Shown in pieces: positions 38,612 through 50,060 of a DNA stretch of 64,000 bases. The stretch covers positions 1 to 64,000 of the forward strand of contig CAMAZF010000011.1 of the NCBI GenBank assembly GCA_945862985.1, in the 5' to 3' direction. The notes below the pieces were generated by a model that did not search any database, was not told where the DNA came from, and saw only the letters and a list, made by a program, of their open reading frames with translations. A program made the position numbers and the translations under genes. Numbering within the stretch: the stretch's first letter is position 1; each line of letters starts with the position of its first letter. This stretch comes from Bordetella parapertussis. GTDB taxonomy: Bacteria; Pseudomonadota; Gammaproteobacteria; Burkholderiales; Burkholderiaceae_A.

Positions 38612-39859
38612 CTATGATTCTAACCCGAAGGCCTTGTGTAAGGCGCGAACGGCCAATTCCATGTATTTGTCGGCGATCACGACCGAGATCTTGATCTCAC
38701 TGGTGCTGATCATTTGGATGTTAATGCCTTCCGCTGCGAGCGTCTCAAACATCTGACTGGCCACGCCGACGTGCGAGCGCATGCCGATCCCCACGACGCT
38801 TACCTTACAGATCTCGCTGTCGCTCGAAATACTCTGCGCGCCAATCTGCGGCTGCACCTGCGCCTGAATCACCTCAAGCGCCTTGGCCAATTCATTTCGA
38901 TGCACCGTGAAAGAAAAGTCAGTCATGCCATCGTGACTGGCGTTCTGAATGATCATGTCGACATCAATGTTTGCTTGCGCCACAGGGCCAAGAATCTTGT
39001 ATGCAATTCCGGGCTTGTCCGGCACACCGGCAATGGTGATCTTGGCCTCATCGCGGTTAAAGGCGATGCCAGAAATAACGGCCTGCTCCATGGTTTCGTC
39101 TTCCTCGTAAGTAATCAGGGTGCCCGACTGGGACTCAGTGTGAAGATCCATGTCGGGATCGGTCAGGCTCGAGAGCACACGCGTCTTGACCTTGTACTTG
39201 CCCGCAAACTCCACCGAGCGAATCTGTAAGACCTTCGAGCCAAGGCTGGCCATCTCCAACATTTCCTCAAAGGTGATCTTCTGCAGACGCTTAGCCTGTG
39301 GCTCGACGCGTGGATCTGTGGTGTAGACCCCATCCACGTCGGTGTAGATCAGACATTCCTCCGCCCTCAGTGCTGCGGCTACAGCCACTGCAGAGGTATC
39401 TGACCCCCCGCGCCCAAGTGTGGTGATGTTTCCGAGCGCATCGACCCCCTGAAAGCCCGTGATGATGACCACCCTCCCCGCCTCTAAGTCGGCGCGCACC
39501 CGTGCGTCATCGATCGACTCGATTCGGGCTTTGGTGTAGGCGCTGTCCGTCTTGATGGGAACCTGCCAGCCCGCATAGCTGACCGCCGGCACGCCTTGAG
39601 CCTGAAGCGCGAGGGCCAACAAACCAACCGAGACTTGCTCCCCCGTGGCTGCGATGAGATCAAGCTCCCGAGGATCAGGCCGACTGGTGATCTCCTTGGC
39701 CAGACCGAGGAGTCGGTTGGTCTCTCCTGACATGGCTGAAGGCACCACCACCATCTGGTGACCCGCTCGGTGCCATTTCGCCACTCGACGGGCCACATTC
39801 TGGATGCGTTCGGTCGAACCCATGGAGGTTCCACCGTATTTATGAACAATGAGGGACAT
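38612..39859 (-). CDS. lysC: Aspartate kinase
   Basis: First enzyme of the aspartate pathway to lysine, threonine and methionine. The 415-residue protein starts with [19 protein letters not shown], has the kinase core with TLGRGGSDTSAVAVAA, and two C-terminal ACT domains for feedback control (GVPDKPGIAYKIL and VVGIGMRSHVGVAS). ATG 39859 ([10 protein letters not shown]) is preferred: GGAAA precedes it and the frame's earlier codons lie inside tilS. It overlaps tilS by 20 bases. dapA (53507) acts in the same pathway. Confidence 0.96.
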   Translation of the reverse strand: MSLIVHKYGGTSMGSTERIQNVARRVAKWHRAGHQMVVVPSAMSGETNRLLGLAKEITSRPDPRELDLIAATGEQVSVGLLALALQAQGVPAVSYAGWQVPIKTDSAYTKARIESIDDARVRADLEAGRVVIITGFQGVDALGNITTLGRGGSDTSAVAVAAALRAEECLIYTDVDGVYTTDPRVEPQAKRLQKITFEEMLEMASLGSKVLQIRSVEFAGKYKVKTRVLSSLTDPDMDLHTESQSGTLITYEEDETMEQAVISGIAFNRDEAKITIAGVPDKPGIAYKILGPVAQANIDVDMIIQNASHDGMTDFSFTVHRNELAKALEVIQAQVQPQIGAQSISSDSEICKVSVVGIGMRSHVGVASQMFETLAAEGINIQMISTSEIKISVVIADKYMELAVRALHKAFGLES

Positions 39860-40871
39860 GCGTTTCCGGAGCCAGAGGCTCTGCAATCAGTAAGGTAGCC
39901 CGCAAAAATACCCGAAAGGGGCGGTCCGCATCAAATTGGGGGGCCACCACCCGCATCTCTGCCTGTGATCCAGGCCCCGCCGCCCGAAGCTGACGAATGA
40001 GCTCCTCCATGCGCCGCGTGGCTGGCATGGGAAAGCCCAGCAGCGCAATCCAGGCGCGAATCACCCGAGTCATTCTCGCGTCAGACATGGCTCTCAGCGC
40101 ACAGAGACAGAGCGATGGACGCGCAGCCCCGGGCTGCAAGCATCGCGACAGGTCGAGTGAGGTCCACTCCTCCAGCAGACTCCGATCGGACTGAAGGTGG
40201 GAGATGCTTCTGCCCATGGCCTCCAAGGCTCCCGGGCGCATGCGAATAAGGCGAGGAATGACCTCGATGCGCAGTCGATTCCGGTCCAGGTCGGGCGACT
40301 GGTTCGACGGATCTTCAACCCACCGGAGCATTCGAGACTCCCCAAGCTCCGAGAGGGCCTCCTTGGAGACCCCAAGCAGTGGGCGCCAGAGCGCGATCTC
40401 CTCTGGACCGCTCACTCTCCACTCGGGCATGGCAGTGAGCCCCTCAAGGCCGGCCCCACGCATCCATTGGAGCAAGGTGGTCTCGACCTGATCATTGAGG
40501 TGATGAGCCAAGGCGATCACCTTCGACCCAGCTGCCACAGCCATCTCCGAGAGGGCCTTGCGGCGAGCACTTCGAGCCGCAGCTTCCACACCCATCAGCT
40601 GCTGCTGCTCCTGCGGAATGTGAACATGGCGAATCCAGAGCCGTAGCCCCAGCCGCTGACATTGCGACTCAGCCGACTCGAGGAATCGGTCTGCTTCTGG
40701 TTGCAGGCCATGATGGACATGGGCCCCATGCAGCGAGATGCCCTGCCAATCGGGATCGAGTCGCACGCGCTCTGCGAGGAGGTCGAGGAGAACAGCGGAA
40801 TCGAGCCCTCCGGAGACCCCGACGAGGAGTGGGCCCGAGGAGAGCTTAGGCGGCCTCTTTAAAACGACCAT
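39840..40871 (-). CDS. tilS: tRNA(Ile)-lysidine synthase TilS
   Basis: Converts the wobble cytidine of tRNA-Ile(CAU) to lysidine so that it reads AUA. The 343-residue protein has the PP-loop motif [10 protein letters not shown] at residues 17-26, then [27 protein letters not shown] and the substrate-recognition domain. It is shorter than the roughly 430-residue enzyme of Escherichia coli; the C-terminal domain seems reduced or absent, as in other short TilS proteins. It overlaps accA by 26 bases and lysC by 20. Confidence 0.93.
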   Translation of the reverse strand: MVVLKRPPKLSSGPLLVGVSGGLDSAVLLDLLAERVRLDPDWQGISLHGAHVHHGLQPEADRFLESAESQCQRLGLRLWIRHVHIPQEQQQLMGVEAAARSARRKALSEMAVAAGSKVIALAHHLNDQVETTLLQWMRGAGLEGLTAMPEWRVSGPEEIALWRPLLGVSKEALSELGESRMLRWVEDPSNQSPDLDRNRLRIEVIPRLIRMRPGALEAMGRSISHLQSDRSLLEEWTSLDLSRCLQPGAARPSLCLCALRAMSDARMTRVIRAWIALLGFPMPATRRMEELIRQLRAAGPGSQAEMRVVAPQFDADRPFRVFLRATLLIAEPLAPETHVPHCS

Positions 40872-41808
40872 AGGCCCGCAGCCTCTGCTGCCTTCGGTCC
40901 ATCAGGGCCTCTGGGGTCAGCCCATCGAGACCTTTGAGGGCCTTGAGAATCTCTTTCTTGAGGCGGTTCGCCATGTCTGATGGACTGCGATGTGCACCTC
41001 CGAGCGGCTCCGCAACGACACGATCGACCAGCCCAAGCTTTGACAATCGATCTGCGGTGATGCCGAGTGACTCCGCTGCGTCAGCTGCCTTAGCCGCACT
41101 TTTCCAGAGAATGGAAGCACATCCCTCAGGCGAGATCACGGAATACGTCGAGTACTGGAGCATGAGAACCTCGTCGGCCACGGCAATGGCCAGGGCACCA
41201 CCAGAGCCTCCCTCCCCGATGACGGTTGCAATCAAGGGGACCCGCAGACCCGCCATCACGAAGAGGTTTCGGCCAATGGCCTCCGACTGGCCTCGCTCCT
41301 CGGCACCGATTCCAGGGTAGGCCCCTGGCGTATCGACAAACGTAAGAATGGGCAGCCCGAACTTCTCGGCCAGCTTCATCAGGCGCTCGGCCTTTCGATA
41401 GCCCTCGGGGCGTGGCATGCCGAAGTTTCGATACGTCCGTTCTTTGAGGTCGCGCCCTTTCTGGTGACCGATCACCACCACTGCACGTCCATCTAAGCGA
41501 GCGAGCCCACCCACAATGGCGGGGTCATCTGCAAACGAGCGATCGCCGTGGAGTTCCACAAAATCGGTCACCACGAGGCCCAGGTAATCGAGTGTGTAAG
41601 GCCGCTGGGGGTGCCGCGCGACCTGGGAGATCTGCCACGGCGTGAGCTTGCCATATAGGCCCTCGAGCAGTTCAGACGATTTCTGACGAAGCCGAACCAC
41701 CTCTTCCTCAATGTCGATCCCACCGTCAGACTGCATGAAACGCAGCTCTTCGATCTTTGCCTCAAGCTCTGCAACCGGCTGCTCAAAATCGAGATAGGTC
41801 AGTGCCAT
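40846..41808 (-). CDS. accA: Acetyl-CoA carboxylase carboxyltransferase alpha subunit
   Basis: Works with AccD to transfer the carboxyl group from biotin to acetyl-CoA, the first committed step of fatty-acid synthesis. The 320-residue protein starts [11 protein letters not shown] and has [46 protein letters not shown] and [13 protein letters not shown] chose ATG 41808 for the usual length and the AGGGAG site before it; an in-frame codon at 41829 overlaps cysS. accD is not in the window. Confidence 0.97.
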   Translation of the reverse strand: MALTYLDFEQPVAELEAKIEELRFMQSDGGIDIEEEVVRLRQKSSELLEGLYGKLTPWQISQVARHPQRPYTLDYLGLVVTDFVELHGDRSFADDPAIVGGLARLDGRAVVVIGHQKGRDLKERTYRNFGMPRPEGYRKAERLMKLAEKFGLPILTFVDTPGAYPGIGAEERGQSEAIGRNLFVMAGLRVPLIATVIGEGGSGGALAIAVADEVLMLQYSTYSVISPEGCASILWKSAAKAADAAESLGITADRLSKLGLVDRVVAEPLGGAHRSPSDMANRLKKEILKALKGLDGLTPEALMDRRQQRLRAYGRFKEAA

Positions 41809-41809
41809 A

Positions 41810-43270
41810 TCACTCCCTGTGGGCGACAAATCGCCACGTAGTGCCCTGCGGGCTGTCCTCGAGGACCACCCCTTTGGACATCAAGTCTGCACGAATCGCG
41901 TCGGCATCGGAATAACGCTTCTCCGACTTGGCCTGCGCTCGAGACTGAATCAGTTCCTCAATCTCCTGCGGGGATAAGCCCTTCATGCCCGACTGTTTGA
42001 TTTCGGAAGCCGCATACTCCAAGAGTCCTAGGGTCAGCGCAAGACCGCGCAACAGATCTGCCATCGATCGAGCTCGAACTGGATCCATTGGCTGTAGCCT
42101 CTGAACCTCACTGGCGAGACCAAAGAGCGCCGCAAAGGCCTCGGGCGTGTTCAGATCGTCGTTCATGGCCTCACGAAACGCCTGGGCTTGAGGATGATCT
42201 GAGTGCATGGCCCTCTCCGAGAGCAGCGCACGAGCGGAGGCGTCGATGGGGCCATCTAGGCCCGCCGCCTCACAGGCGTTATAGAGTCGAACCAAGCTCT
42301 GGCGAGTCTCTTCAAGGGCCACGTCCGAATAGTTCAGAGGGCTCCGGTAGTGGGTGCGGAGCAGGAAACAACGCAGCACCTCAGGATGCACCCGCGCGAG
42401 CACATCTTTGATCGTGAAGAAGTTACCCAAGGACTTGGACATCTTCTCATCGTCGATCCGTACAAATCCGTTGTGCATCCAGAGCCGAACGAAGGGCTCG
42501 TCAATCTCGGGGCGATATGCACCCTCCGATTGCGCGATCTCATTCTCATGGTGGGGAAACTGAAGGTCTGCACCCCCACCATGAATGTCGAAGGGATAGC
42601 CCAGAAGGTCACAGCCCATTGCCGAGCACTCGATGTGCCAACCCGGCCGACCAGGGCCATAAGCGGACTGCCAGATGGCATCCTGAGGTTCATTCGGCTT
42701 GGCACGCTTCCAGAGGACAAAGTCCAATGGGTCTCTCTTGCCTTCTGCAACCGCCACCCGCTCCCCTGCGCGAAGCTCCTCGATGGATTTCCCCGAGAGG
42801 CGTCCATAGCCGGCAAACCCTCTGACGGCGTAATGAACATCTCCAGCCTCGCCATGGACATCATCCTGATAGGCCAGGCCTTTGTGCTCAAGGCGTTGAA
42901 TCATGGAGAGCATTTGAGGGACGTACTGAGTGGCGCGCGGTTCATGGTCTGGAGGCAGAATATGAAGCGCAGCGCAGTCCTCGGCCATCGAGCGAATCAT
43001 CTCCTCGGTGAGCTGCGAGATGGGGATGCCTCGCTCGACCGCACGACGAATGATCTTGTCATCGATGTCGGTGATGTTGCGCACGAACGTCACACGCAAC
43101 CCCGTGGCCATCAGCCAACGACGCAACAAATCAAAGGCGACCAACATTCGCGCATGTCCAACATGGCAGTGGTCATAGACCGTGATGCCACAGACATAGA
43201 CCCGCGCGTGGCCCGGCTCGATGGGGGTAAAGTCCTGCTTAGACCGAGATAAGGTATTGAATAATTTCAA
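41810..43270 (-). CDS. cysS: Cysteinyl-tRNA synthetase
   Basis: Class-I aminoacyl-tRNA synthetase for cysteine. The 486-residue protein has the zinc-site cysteine and signature region [19 protein letters not shown] (HIGH-like), [26 protein letters not shown] and KMSKSLGN near residue 270. The C-terminal DALR-type domain follows. It is the first gene in transcription order of the long minus-strand block and is divergent from the TPR gene. Confidence 0.97.
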   Translation of the reverse strand: MKLFNTLSRSKQDFTPIEPGHARVYVCGITVYDHCHVGHARMLVAFDLLRRWLMATGLRVTFVRNITDIDDKIIRRAVERGIPISQLTEEMIRSMAEDCAALHILPPDHEPRATQYVPQMLSMIQRLEHKGLAYQDDVHGEAGDVHYAVRGFAGYGRLSGKSIEELRAGERVAVAEGKRDPLDFVLWKRAKPNEPQDAIWQSAYGPGRPGWHIECSAMGCDLLGYPFDIHGGGADLQFPHHENEIAQSEGAYRPEIDEPFVRLWMHNGFVRIDDEKMSKSLGNFFTIKDVLARVHPEVLRCFLLRTHYRSPLNYSDVALEETRQSLVRLYNACEAAGLDGPIDASARALLSERAMHSDHPQAQAFREAMNDDLNTPEAFAALFGLASEVQRLQPMDPVRARSMADLLRGLALTLGLLEYAASEIKQSGMKGLSPQEIEELIQSRAQAKSEKRYSDADAIRADLMSKGVVLEDSPQGTTWRFVAHRE

Positions 43271-43308
43271 GAATTCACCATGCTAGACTGCCCACTTTAA
43301 CACCTCAG

Positions 43309-43962
43309 ATGGCGTGGGAATCTGCGCATTTTATGGCCTGTCTGCATCTTGTTCGTTTTGACCGCCTCGCAAAGGCGCTCCTCAGCGGCGTTCTGCTGAT
43401 CGGAGCCCTGCCCAGTGCATGGGCCCAGATGAGCGAGTCCCCTCTGGCCTCCCGCACGGCTCCCGCCCTCTCGGCCGAGATGAATCAGGCCATGGAGTGG
43501 CTGGAGCTTCGTTCGCTCGAGCGGGCCCAATCCATCATCGAGGCCTCCCTCCAAGTGAACCCACGAAGCCCGGTCTGGCGATTTCTCAAGGCCACACTCC
43601 TGGCCGAATTGGGACAGGATGCAGAGGCCATCATGGCCCTGGAAGACTTTTCCAGCGAGTTCCCCGAGCTCGCAGAGCCTCATAACAATCTCGCCGTGCT
43701 TTATCAGCGAACCGGTCAGTCACAGAAGGCGCGAGAGGCCCTTGAGCGGGCTCTGTTGAATCGTCCCGGATATTCGCTTGCCTACGAGAACCTGGGTGAT
43801 CTCTACGCAGCGCTCGCCCTTCAAACGTATGAGCGAGGCCTTACAACCCGACAACCCTCAGCCTTATTGCGCGCAAAGCAGCAGCACCTTCTGGCCCTAC
43901 CCAAGGCCGCACCGCTGAGGCTCACTCCCCGACTCACTCAAACCGAAAGGACACTCCCGTGA
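43309..43962 (+). CDS. Periplasmic tetratricopeptide-repeat protein
   Basis: A 217-residue protein with a likely signal peptide (hydrophobic KALLSGVLLIGALPSAWAQ, cleavage after AWA) and several TPR helices (residues about 60-160, including EPHNNLAVLYQRTGQSQKAREALERAL). Such proteins bind partner proteins; this one has no assigned function. Homologues commonly stand between cysS and ppiB in Burkholderiales, which is the order seen here. ATG 43333 is an alternative start that still keeps the signal peptide. It overlaps ppiB by 4 bases (GTGA). Confidence 0.85.
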   Translation: MAWESAHFMACLHLVRFDRLAKALLSGVLLIGALPSAWAQMSESPLASRTAPALSAEMNQAMEWLELRSLERAQSIIEASLQVNPRSPVWRFLKATLLAELGQDAEAIMALEDFSSEFPELAEPHNNLAVLYQRTGQSQKAREALERALLNRPGYSLAYENLGDLYAALALQTYERGLTTRQPSALLRAKQQHLLALPKAAPLRLTPRLTQTERTLP

Positions 43963-44453
43963 TTGAATTCAAGACTTCGATGGGCAGCTTTACGCTCACC
44001 CTGAATGCCGAAAAGGCACCCAAGACCTGCGAGAACTTCACTCAGTACGTTCAAGATGGTCACTTTGACGGCACCATCTTTCATCGCGTGATCGACGGCT
44101 TCATGATTCAAGGTGGCGGGTTTGACGCCAACATGAACCAGAAGCCCACCCGCGATCCGATCGACAATGAAGCAGCCAATGGGCTCAAGAATCAACGCTA
44201 CACCGTTGCGATGGCCCGTACAAACGACCCCCATTCAGCCACGGCTCAGTTCTTCATCAATGTGGCGGACAACGAGTTTTTGAACTTCCGCGCTCCCATG
44301 GCAGATGGCTGGGGATACGCCGTCTTCGGCGAAGTCACCGCTGGCCAAGATGTGATTGATGCCATTCGCGCGGTGAAGACTGGCCGTCATGGCTTCCATC
44401 AAGATGTGCCAGTGGAGCCAGTCATCATCGAGTCCGCTCGCGTCCTTGCTTAG
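43959..44453 (+). CDS. ppiB: Peptidyl-prolyl cis-trans isomerase B (cyclophilin)
   Basis: Cytosolic cyclophilin that speeds proline isomerisation in protein folding. The 164-residue protein begins MIEFKTSMGSFTLTLNAEKAP and contains FDGTIFHRVIDGFMIQGGGF (active-site Arg) and SATAQFFINVADN. The length matches PpiB; there is no signal peptide, separating it from periplasmic PpiA. It starts with GTG overlapping the stop of the TPR gene. lpxH follows, overlapping its end. Confidence 0.95.
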   Translation: MIEFKTSMGSFTLTLNAEKAPKTCENFTQYVQDGHFDGTIFHRVIDGFMIQGGGFDANMNQKPTRDPIDNEAANGLKNQRYTVAMARTNDPHSATAQFFINVADNEFLNFRAPMADGWGYAVFGEVTAGQDVIDAIRAVKTGRHGFHQDVPVEPVIIESARVLA

Positions 44454-45219
44454 GCCGTCATTCAGCGAACAAGATCGCGTTTTGGTGGTCTCGGATCTGC
44501 ATCTTGCAGACGAGGCCCCAAGCCTCACCCGTTTCTGCCTGGACTGGATCGATCGCACTGTCCAGGAGCACTTGCCCAGTCATCTCTGGATCCTGGGCGA
44601 TCTCTTTGATGCCTGGGTGGGTGATGATCAGCTCCATGAATGCAACGCCGCGCAGCAGGTGGCTCAGGCCCTAACCCGCTATGCCCACGAGGGTCTGAAG
44701 GTGGGCCTGATGCATGGAAATCGGGACTTTCTTTTAGGAGCGGGCTTCGCTCAGGCATGTGGGGCGAGCCTGCTTCCTGATGAGTGGGCTGGCCGGCTTC
44801 CAGACGGGACATCAGCCCTCATTTGCCACGGAGATGCCCTTTGTCTAGACGACACGGACTACCTCCAATTTCGGACACTGACGCGTGATCCTGAATGGCA
44901 GGCGTCATTTCTGGCCCAGCCGCTTGAGCAGCGTTTAGCGACTGCCCGGCAGATTCGATCCGAGAGCGACTCGGCGAAAGCCACCAAGCCCATCGAGATC
45001 ATGGATCTGCGGATTTCTGCTGCAATCGAGAGGCTTCGGGCCAGTCAGAGCGAGCTACTCATTCACGGCCACACCCATAGACCTGGACACAGTCGACTCG
45101 ATCAGACCTTCTGGCGATGGGTCCTCCCCGATTGGGCAGTCTCGGATGGGCCTCGTGGGGGCGGGCTTCTGCTCACCCAAAGCGGCATTCATTCCCTCGG
45201 CGTTTCGGCCCCTCGTTGA
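44446..45219 (+). CDS. lpxH: UDP-2,3-diacylglucosamine diphosphatase LpxH
   Basis: Cleaves UDP-2,3-diacylglucosamine to lipid X in lipid A synthesis, at the inner face of the membrane. Calcineurin-like motifs for the two manganese ions are present: [39 protein letters not shown] and HGHTHRPG. The frame is open back to ATG 44389, but that start would overlap ppiB by 65 bases; TTG 44446 gives 257 residues and a short overlap and is preferred with limited confidence. The 3' end overlaps the converging cysE by 31 bases. Confidence 0.93.
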   Translation: MLRPSFSEQDRVLVVSDLHLADEAPSLTRFCLDWIDRTVQEHLPSHLWILGDLFDAWVGDDQLHECNAAQQVAQALTRYAHEGLKVGLMHGNRDFLLGAGFAQACGASLLPDEWAGRLPDGTSALICHGDALCLDDTDYLQFRTLTRDPEWQASFLAQPLEQRLATARQIRSESDSAKATKPIEIMDLRISAAIERLRASQSELLIHGHTHRPGHSRLDQTFWRWVLPDWAVSDGPRGGGLLLTQSGIHSLGVSAPR

Positions 45220-45911
45220 TGCTTGAGCTCTGAGCGCAGCGCGTCAATCTCACGTTGCTGTCGAGCCATCTCATCTCGCATCTGATGCAAGAGCACATCC
45301 AGCGGGTCCTGTGCGCTCGGAGCAAGTCCATAGGCAGCGAATGCATCACCCTGACGCTGGCGAGAGAGTGAATCCGCCTGCTCCTCGTTGACCACTCGAG
45401 CGGGAATGCCCACCACGGTGACCCCTGGCGGTACAGCCTTCACCACCACGGCATTCGATCCAATCTTGGCCCCAGCACCAACAGTGAATGGCCCCAACAC
45501 CTTCGCACCCGCACCCACGACGACTCCAGCCTCCAGTGTGGGGTGGCGCTTTTCTCCCTTGGTGAGCGAGGTGCCACCAAGGGTGACGCCCTGATAAATG
45601 GTGCAATCGTTCTGCACTTCGGCCGTTTCACCGATCACCACACCGTGGCCATGATCGATAAAAACACGCCGACCCAGTCGAGCACCCGGGTGAATCTCAA
45701 TACCCGTCAGCCACCGGGTGAGCGTCGAGAGAAACCGGGCCAGAATGCGAAGCGGCCAGAACTGAAGCGACCATAAGCCGTGTGCCAGGCGGTGGAGCCA
45801 AATGGCGTGTAGCCCGGGGTAGCAGATCATGACCTCAAAGCGCGAACGCGCAGCCGGGTCGCGATGCAGAATGGTGTCCAGATCTTCTAAGAATCGGTTC
45901 AGCACGCTCAA
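45189..45911 (-). CDS. cysE: Serine O-acetyltransferase
   Basis: Makes O-acetylserine for cysteine synthesis. The 240-residue protein has an N-terminal helical region ([13 protein letters not shown]) and a left-handed beta-helix of hexapeptide repeats ([28 protein letters not shown], catalytic His and Asp). It resembles the shorter EpsC-type acetyltransferases rather than the longer enzyme of Escherichia coli. The C-terminal tail after the repeats is about 60 residues. It overlaps trmJ by 4 bases on the same strand. Confidence 0.93.
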   Translation of the reverse strand: MSVLNRFLEDLDTILHRDPAARSRFEVMICYPGLHAIWLHRLAHGLWSLQFWPLRILARFLSTLTRWLTGIEIHPGARLGRRVFIDHGHGVVIGETAEVQNDCTIYQGVTLGGTSLTKGEKRHPTLEAGVVVGAGAKVLGPFTVGAGAKIGSNAVVVKAVPPGVTVVGIPARVVNEEQADSLSRQRQGDAFAAYGLAPSAQDPLDVLLHQMRDEMARQQREIDALRSELKHQRGAETPRE

Positions 45912-46690
45912 ACCTTGCGATGAAGTTGTCGTTCCATCTCGCTGAGGATACCCCGCAACATCTGTACTTCGTCTTCAAGCAAACCCGAGCGGGCCCAAAG
46001 ACGGCGCAAACGGTCATGCATCCGGCCTGGATTCTCAGGGTCGAGCGCCTCGCAGGCCAGAGCAACGCGCAGCAGATGGTGATGCAGACCCTCGACCGCT
46101 TCGGCCCGGGCAGGCACTGCACTGGGGCGCCCAGCACCACCCGTCGTGGGTGGGGCCCTTTCAACCAGATTCAAATCCCGCAGACTCATCCGCAGGGCAT
46201 AGCTCACCAGCTGAACCGCCTGGGAGAGATTGAGCGAACTGAAGGTCGGGTTCACGTCCAGGCCACAGACACGATTGCACAGGAGCAAATGCTCATTGGA
46301 GAGGCCAGACCGCTCTGGGCCGAACACCAGGGCAACCTCCGCGTCTGGTTGGTCTGCCAGCCAGCGCCCAAACTCACTCGCGGCGTCAGCCAAAGACCTT
46401 CGAGGCGGCTCGAACTCTCTGGGCCGTGCAGTCAATGCAAGACTCAGCGTGGTTGGGCCCAGCGCCGCCTCCAGGCTGCCAAAGACCACATCCCGCAGCA
46501 CCTGATCTGCACCTGAGGCCATCGCAATCGCCTGCGGGTCTGTTGTGAGCCCGCGATCCACATCGGCGATGTAGAGGCGACTGAGGCCCATGGCCAACAT
46601 CGCCCGCGCACACGCTCCCACATTGCCTGGATGGGTGGGCTCGACCAAGACCACGCGAACCCTCGACAGCCAGAAATTCAGATTGTCCAT
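45908..46690 (-). CDS. trmJ: tRNA (cytidine/uridine-2'-O-)-methyltransferase TrmJ
   Basis: SPOUT-family enzyme that methylates the 2'-OH at position 32 of several tRNAs. The 260-residue protein has motif 1 [22 protein letters not shown], motif 2 [17 protein letters not shown] and motif 3 [15 protein letters not shown], all clear family features. The C-terminal part is an extra helical domain typical of TrmJ. It is divergent from suhB with a 57-base gap; a weak TAAAAT at 46713-46718 is the only promoter-like element I see there. Confidence 0.94.
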   Translation of the reverse strand: MDNLNFWLSRVRVVLVEPTHPGNVGACARAMLAMGLSRLYIADVDRGLTTDPQAIAMASGADQVLRDVVFGSLEAALGPTTLSLALTARPREFEPPRRSLADAASEFGRWLADQPDAEVALVFGPERSGLSNEHLLLCNRVCGLDVNPTFSSLNLSQAVQLVSYALRMSLRDLNLVERAPPTTGGAGRPSAVPARAEAVEGLHHHLLRVALACEALDPENPGRMHDRLRRLWARSGLLEDEVQMLRGILSEMERQLHRKV

Positions 46691-46747
46691 CGGTCATGCC
46701 TTCGAAGCAGATTAAAATGCGCGTTGCTCTTCAACAATCGAGTGGCC

Positions 46748-47593
46748 ATGCATCCCTTGCTCAATACTGCGGTGAAAGCCGCACGTCGGGCCGGCGCAAT
46801 CATCAATCGCGCCAGCCTAGATCTCGACCTGGTTCAGGTCGCCCGTAAAGACCGGAACGATTTTGTCACGGAAGTCGACAAGGCCTGCGAGGCCGCCATC
46901 ATCGACATCCTGGCCACAGCCTATCCAGACCATGGTTTTCTTGCAGAAGAGACTGGCTACACACGCGGCGGGAAGCCCGCCGTTGGCTCTCTGGAGAACG
47001 TCTGGATCATCGACCCCCTCGATGGAACGACCAACTTTATCCACGGCATGCCCGTCTATGCAGTCTCCATCGCGCTCATGCAGAAGGGTCAGATCACCCA
47101 GGCGGTGGTGTATGACCCCAGCCGTGATGAGCTCTTTCTGGCCTCTAAGGGAAAGGGGGCCATGCTCAATGATCGCCGCCTGCGCGTCTCCAAGCGAGAC
47201 CGAATCGACGAGGCTCTCATTGGTACCGGATTCCCATTCAAGCGCCAAGAACAGATCGACCTCTACCTCTCCATGTTCAAGGCTTTCAGCAGCCGAGTTG
47301 CGGGCCTTCGCCGCCCCGGTGCTGCCGCGATCGATCTGGCCTACGTCGCTGCAGGCCGTTACGACGGTTTCTTTGAGATGGGCCTACAGCCATGGGATGC
47401 TGCAGCGGGGAGTCTACTGATCACCGAGGCTGGTGGCTATGTCGGAAATTTCAAGGGCGAGCCCGACTATCTCTTCTCCGAGAACCTGATTGCAGCTGGC
47501 CCCAAGGTGTTTGCTCAGATGGTCGCGATGCTCTCGCCCTACACCCTGCCTGAGGCCACCGAGACCCGGGCGCTCATGCCGCAGCAGGGGTAG
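46748..47593 (+). CDS. suhB: Inositol-1-monophosphatase family protein SuhB
   Basis: Magnesium-dependent phosphatase; SuhB also binds Nus factors during ribosomal RNA transcription in Escherichia coli. The 281-residue protein starts [16 protein letters not shown] and has [22 protein letters not shown] and [15 protein letters not shown], which form the metal site. ATG 46748 is chosen because it matches the family N-terminus; upstream in-frame codons would overlap trmJ. mutS follows four bases later. The match to SuhB, rather than to histidinol phosphatase, is the closest by motif. Confidence 0.92.
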   Translation: MHPLLNTAVKAARRAGAIINRASLDLDLVQVARKDRNDFVTEVDKACEAAIIDILATAYPDHGFLAEETGYTRGGKPAVGSLENVWIIDPLDGTTNFIHGMPVYAVSIALMQKGQITQAVVYDPSRDELFLASKGKGAMLNDRRLRVSKRDRIDEALIGTGFPFKRQEQIDLYLSMFKAFSSRVAGLRRPGAAAIDLAYVAAGRYDGFFEMGLQPWDAAAGSLLITEAGGYVGNFKGEPDYLFSENLIAAGPKVFAQMVAMLSPYTLPEATETRALMPQQG

Positions 47594-47597
47594 GCCC

Positions 47598-50060
47598 ATG
47601 GCCGTGTCTCCGGCCCACACGCCCATGATGCAGCAGTACCTGCGCATCAAGGCTGAGCACCCGCATGCCCTCTTGTTTTACCGCATGGGTGACTTCTACG
47701 AGATGTTTTACGACGATGCTGAGCGCGGCGCTCGACTATTGGGCATCACGCTCACCACTCGTGGCCAGAGCGCCGGTGAGCCGATTGTCATGGCAGGCGT
47801 TCCTGTCGTCTCCGCAGAGGCAACCCTCGCCCGCCTCCTGAAGGCCGGTGAGACGGTTGCCATCTGCGAGCAGATTGGCGACCCGAGCACCAGCAAGGGC
47901 CCGGTTGAGCGCAAGGTCGTGCGTGTCGCCACACCAGGAACACTCTGCGAGGAAGGTCTCCTGCCCTCCAGGTCTTCGGCCTGGTTGATGGGCTTGAGTC
48001 CAGATGAATCTGCAGCCTGCTGGGTCGATGTCTCCACCGGCGAGGTCTGGTGGGCCACACTCAGCAGTCCTGATCAGACAGAGACCCTTCTCTCTCGTCT
48101 CAACCCTGCCGAGCTCATACGCTCGGAGGCCATGGCGGCAGACGCCCGGTCCTTGTTGGTGCCCGTGATTCGAAAGCTGCCGTCATGGCACTTCGATGCC
48201 GCACTTGGGGAACGCCTGCTGAAGGATCGATTGGGCGTCCTGAGCCTGGCAGCCTTTGGGCTGGACGCGCAGCCTCAGTCCGAGGCCGTTCTGTCGGCCC
48301 TGGGCGCCACCTTGGGCTATGCAGAGCGCAGCCTCGGCCGCCCCCTCCATCATCTGCGCGCACCCCGTCAGGAGAGACAGGATCACCAGCTCATTCTCGA
48401 TGCCGTTGCCCGACGCACACTCGAGCTCACTGGATCCCTGCTGGCTGAGCCAGATGCCCCTCAGGTGAGCCTGCTCGAATCGATTGACCGCTGTCAATGT
48501 GCTGCGGGTGCCCGATTGCTTCGACAGTGGCTGCTCTCGCCAAGCCTAGACAATCTGCTGATCACCAGGCGGCACGAGTCGCAGCGCTGGCTGCTCTCCG
48601 AGCAGGGCCGAATGGAGCGGACGCAAGCTGCCCTCAAGCCCATCTACGACCTGGGACGCTTGGCTGCAAGGCTCGCGCTCGCGCACGCGAAACCACGAGA
48701 CCTCACTGCACTGGCGAGGTCTCTACGCGGTTTGCAGCCCTTGCAGATCGAGACCGCTGAATCCGCTGCAGAAGATATCGCTGCGATCCATGGCGCCCTT
48801 GCGAACCCCTCACTCCAGCAATGTGCCCAAGACATTGAGCAGGCCATTCAGGACGAGCCCGCCGTCCAGGTTCGTGATGGCAATGTCATTCGAGAGGGCT
48901 ATCACCCAGACCTAGACGAGCTGCGAAGCCTTCAAACCGAAGGCCACTCCTTTCTCCTTCGGCTGGAGGAGCAGGAACGCGAGAGCACCGGCATCCCGAA
49001 TCTCAGAGTCGGCTTTCATTCGGTGCACGGTTACTACATCGAGATCACCAGCAGCCACCTGGGACGCGTTCCCCCTCATTACCAGCGGCGCCAAACCCTC
49101 AAAAATGCAGAGCGGTTCATCACACCTGAGCTCAAGGCCTTCGAGGACAAAGCACTCTCCGCACAAGACCGTGCCCTCGCACTCGAGAAAAGCCTGTTTG
49201 AGGCGCTTCTCTCTGACCTCTCCCAATATATAGCTGCCATTCAAGAGGCCGCACAGGCGGTTGCGGAGCTAGACGCCATTGCCAGCTTGGCCAGCCTCCA
49301 AACCGAATTGGGTTGGCGCTTGCCCGAGCTCACCCAAGAGGCAGAGCTCGACATCCAAGGCGGCCGTCATCCCGTGCTCTGCCAGCAGCTCGAAGCCTTC
49401 ACGCCCAATGACAGCCAACTTCACCCTGATCGACGAATGCTGATCATTACGGGGCCCAACATGGGCGGCAAGTCCACCTATATGCGTCAGACCGCACTGA
49501 TGGTCATCCTTGCGCGCATGGGCGCACCGGTTCCCGCCCAGCGTGCGAAAGTCGGCCGCATCGATCGAATTTTTACCCGAATTGGAGCAGCCGACGACCT
49601 GGCCGGCGGTCGTTCGACCTTCATGGTGGAGATGACAGAGGCTGCACTGATCCTGCATCAAGCCAACGCCCATAGCCTGGTGCTCATGGACGAAATCGGT
49701 CGAGGCACATCCACCTCGGATGGACTGGCACTGGCCGAGTCGATTGCCCATACGCTCGCCACTCAGAACCAGTGTCTCTGCCTGTTCGCGACACACTACT
49801 TTGAGCTGACCGCCCTCGCGCAGACGATTGATGGGGTCCAGAATGTGCACGTGGGCGCTGTTGAACACGGGCACAAGATTGTGTTCTTGCATGAGATCCA
49901 GGCGGGTCCGGCGAGCCAAAGCTATGGACTACAAGTCGCTCGACTTGCAGGTATCCCTGAAACCGTTCTGACCCGAGCCCGGGCACGTCAATCCGCTCCT
50001 CCCAAGGTGCGTGACACGGGCCAGACACAGCAGATCACCCTTTTTCCGACAGACCTATGA
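47598..50060 (+). CDS. mutS: DNA mismatch repair protein MutS
   Basis: Detects base mismatches and starts repair with MutL. The 820-residue protein has the mismatch-reading motif FYEMF in [14 protein letters not shown] near residue 35, connector and core domains, and the ATPase with Walker [15 protein letters not shown] near residue 613, Walker [13 protein letters not shown], and ATHYFELT. I chose ATG 47598 ([18 protein letters not shown]) because AGGGGTAGG precedes it; the frame's earlier codons lie inside suhB. The stop overlaps roxA. Confidence 0.97.
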   Translation: MAVSPAHTPMMQQYLRIKAEHPHALLFYRMGDFYEMFYDDAERGARLLGITLTTRGQSAGEPIVMAGVPVVSAEATLARLLKAGETVAICEQIGDPSTSKGPVERKVVRVATPGTLCEEGLLPSRSSAWLMGLSPDESAACWVDVSTGEVWWATLSSPDQTETLLSRLNPAELIRSEAMAADARSLLVPVIRKLPSWHFDAALGERLLKDRLGVLSLAAFGLDAQPQSEAVLSALGATLGYAERSLGRPLHHLRAPRQERQDHQLILDAVARRTLELTGSLLAEPDAPQVSLLESIDRCQCAAGARLLRQWLLSPSLDNLLITRRHESQRWLLSEQGRMERTQAALKPIYDLGRLAARLALAHAKPRDLTALARSLRGLQPLQIETAESAAEDIAAIHGALANPSLQQCAQDIEQAIQDEPAVQVRDGNVIREGYHPDLDELRSLQTEGHSFLLRLEEQERESTGIPNLRVGFHSVHGYYIEITSSHLGRVPPHYQRRQTLKNAERFITPELKAFEDKALSAQDRALALEKSLFEALLSDLSQYIAAIQEAAQAVAELDAIASLASLQTELGWRLPELTQEAELDIQGGRHPVLCQQLEAFTPNDSQLHPDRRMLIITGPNMGGKSTYMRQTALMVILARMGAPVPAQRAKVGRIDRIFTRIGAADDLAGGRSTFMVEMTEAALILHQANAHSLVLMDEIGRGTSTSDGLALAESIAHTLATQNQCLCLFATHYFELTALAQTIDGVQNVHVGAVEHGHKIVFLHEIQAGPASQSYGLQVARLAGIPETVLTRARARQSAPPKVRDTGQTQQITLFPTDL

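Noticed and set aside
43257-43289. Possible divergent promoter between cysS and the TPR gene
   Set aside because: TAGACT resembles a -10, but no -35 at a suitable distance is present.
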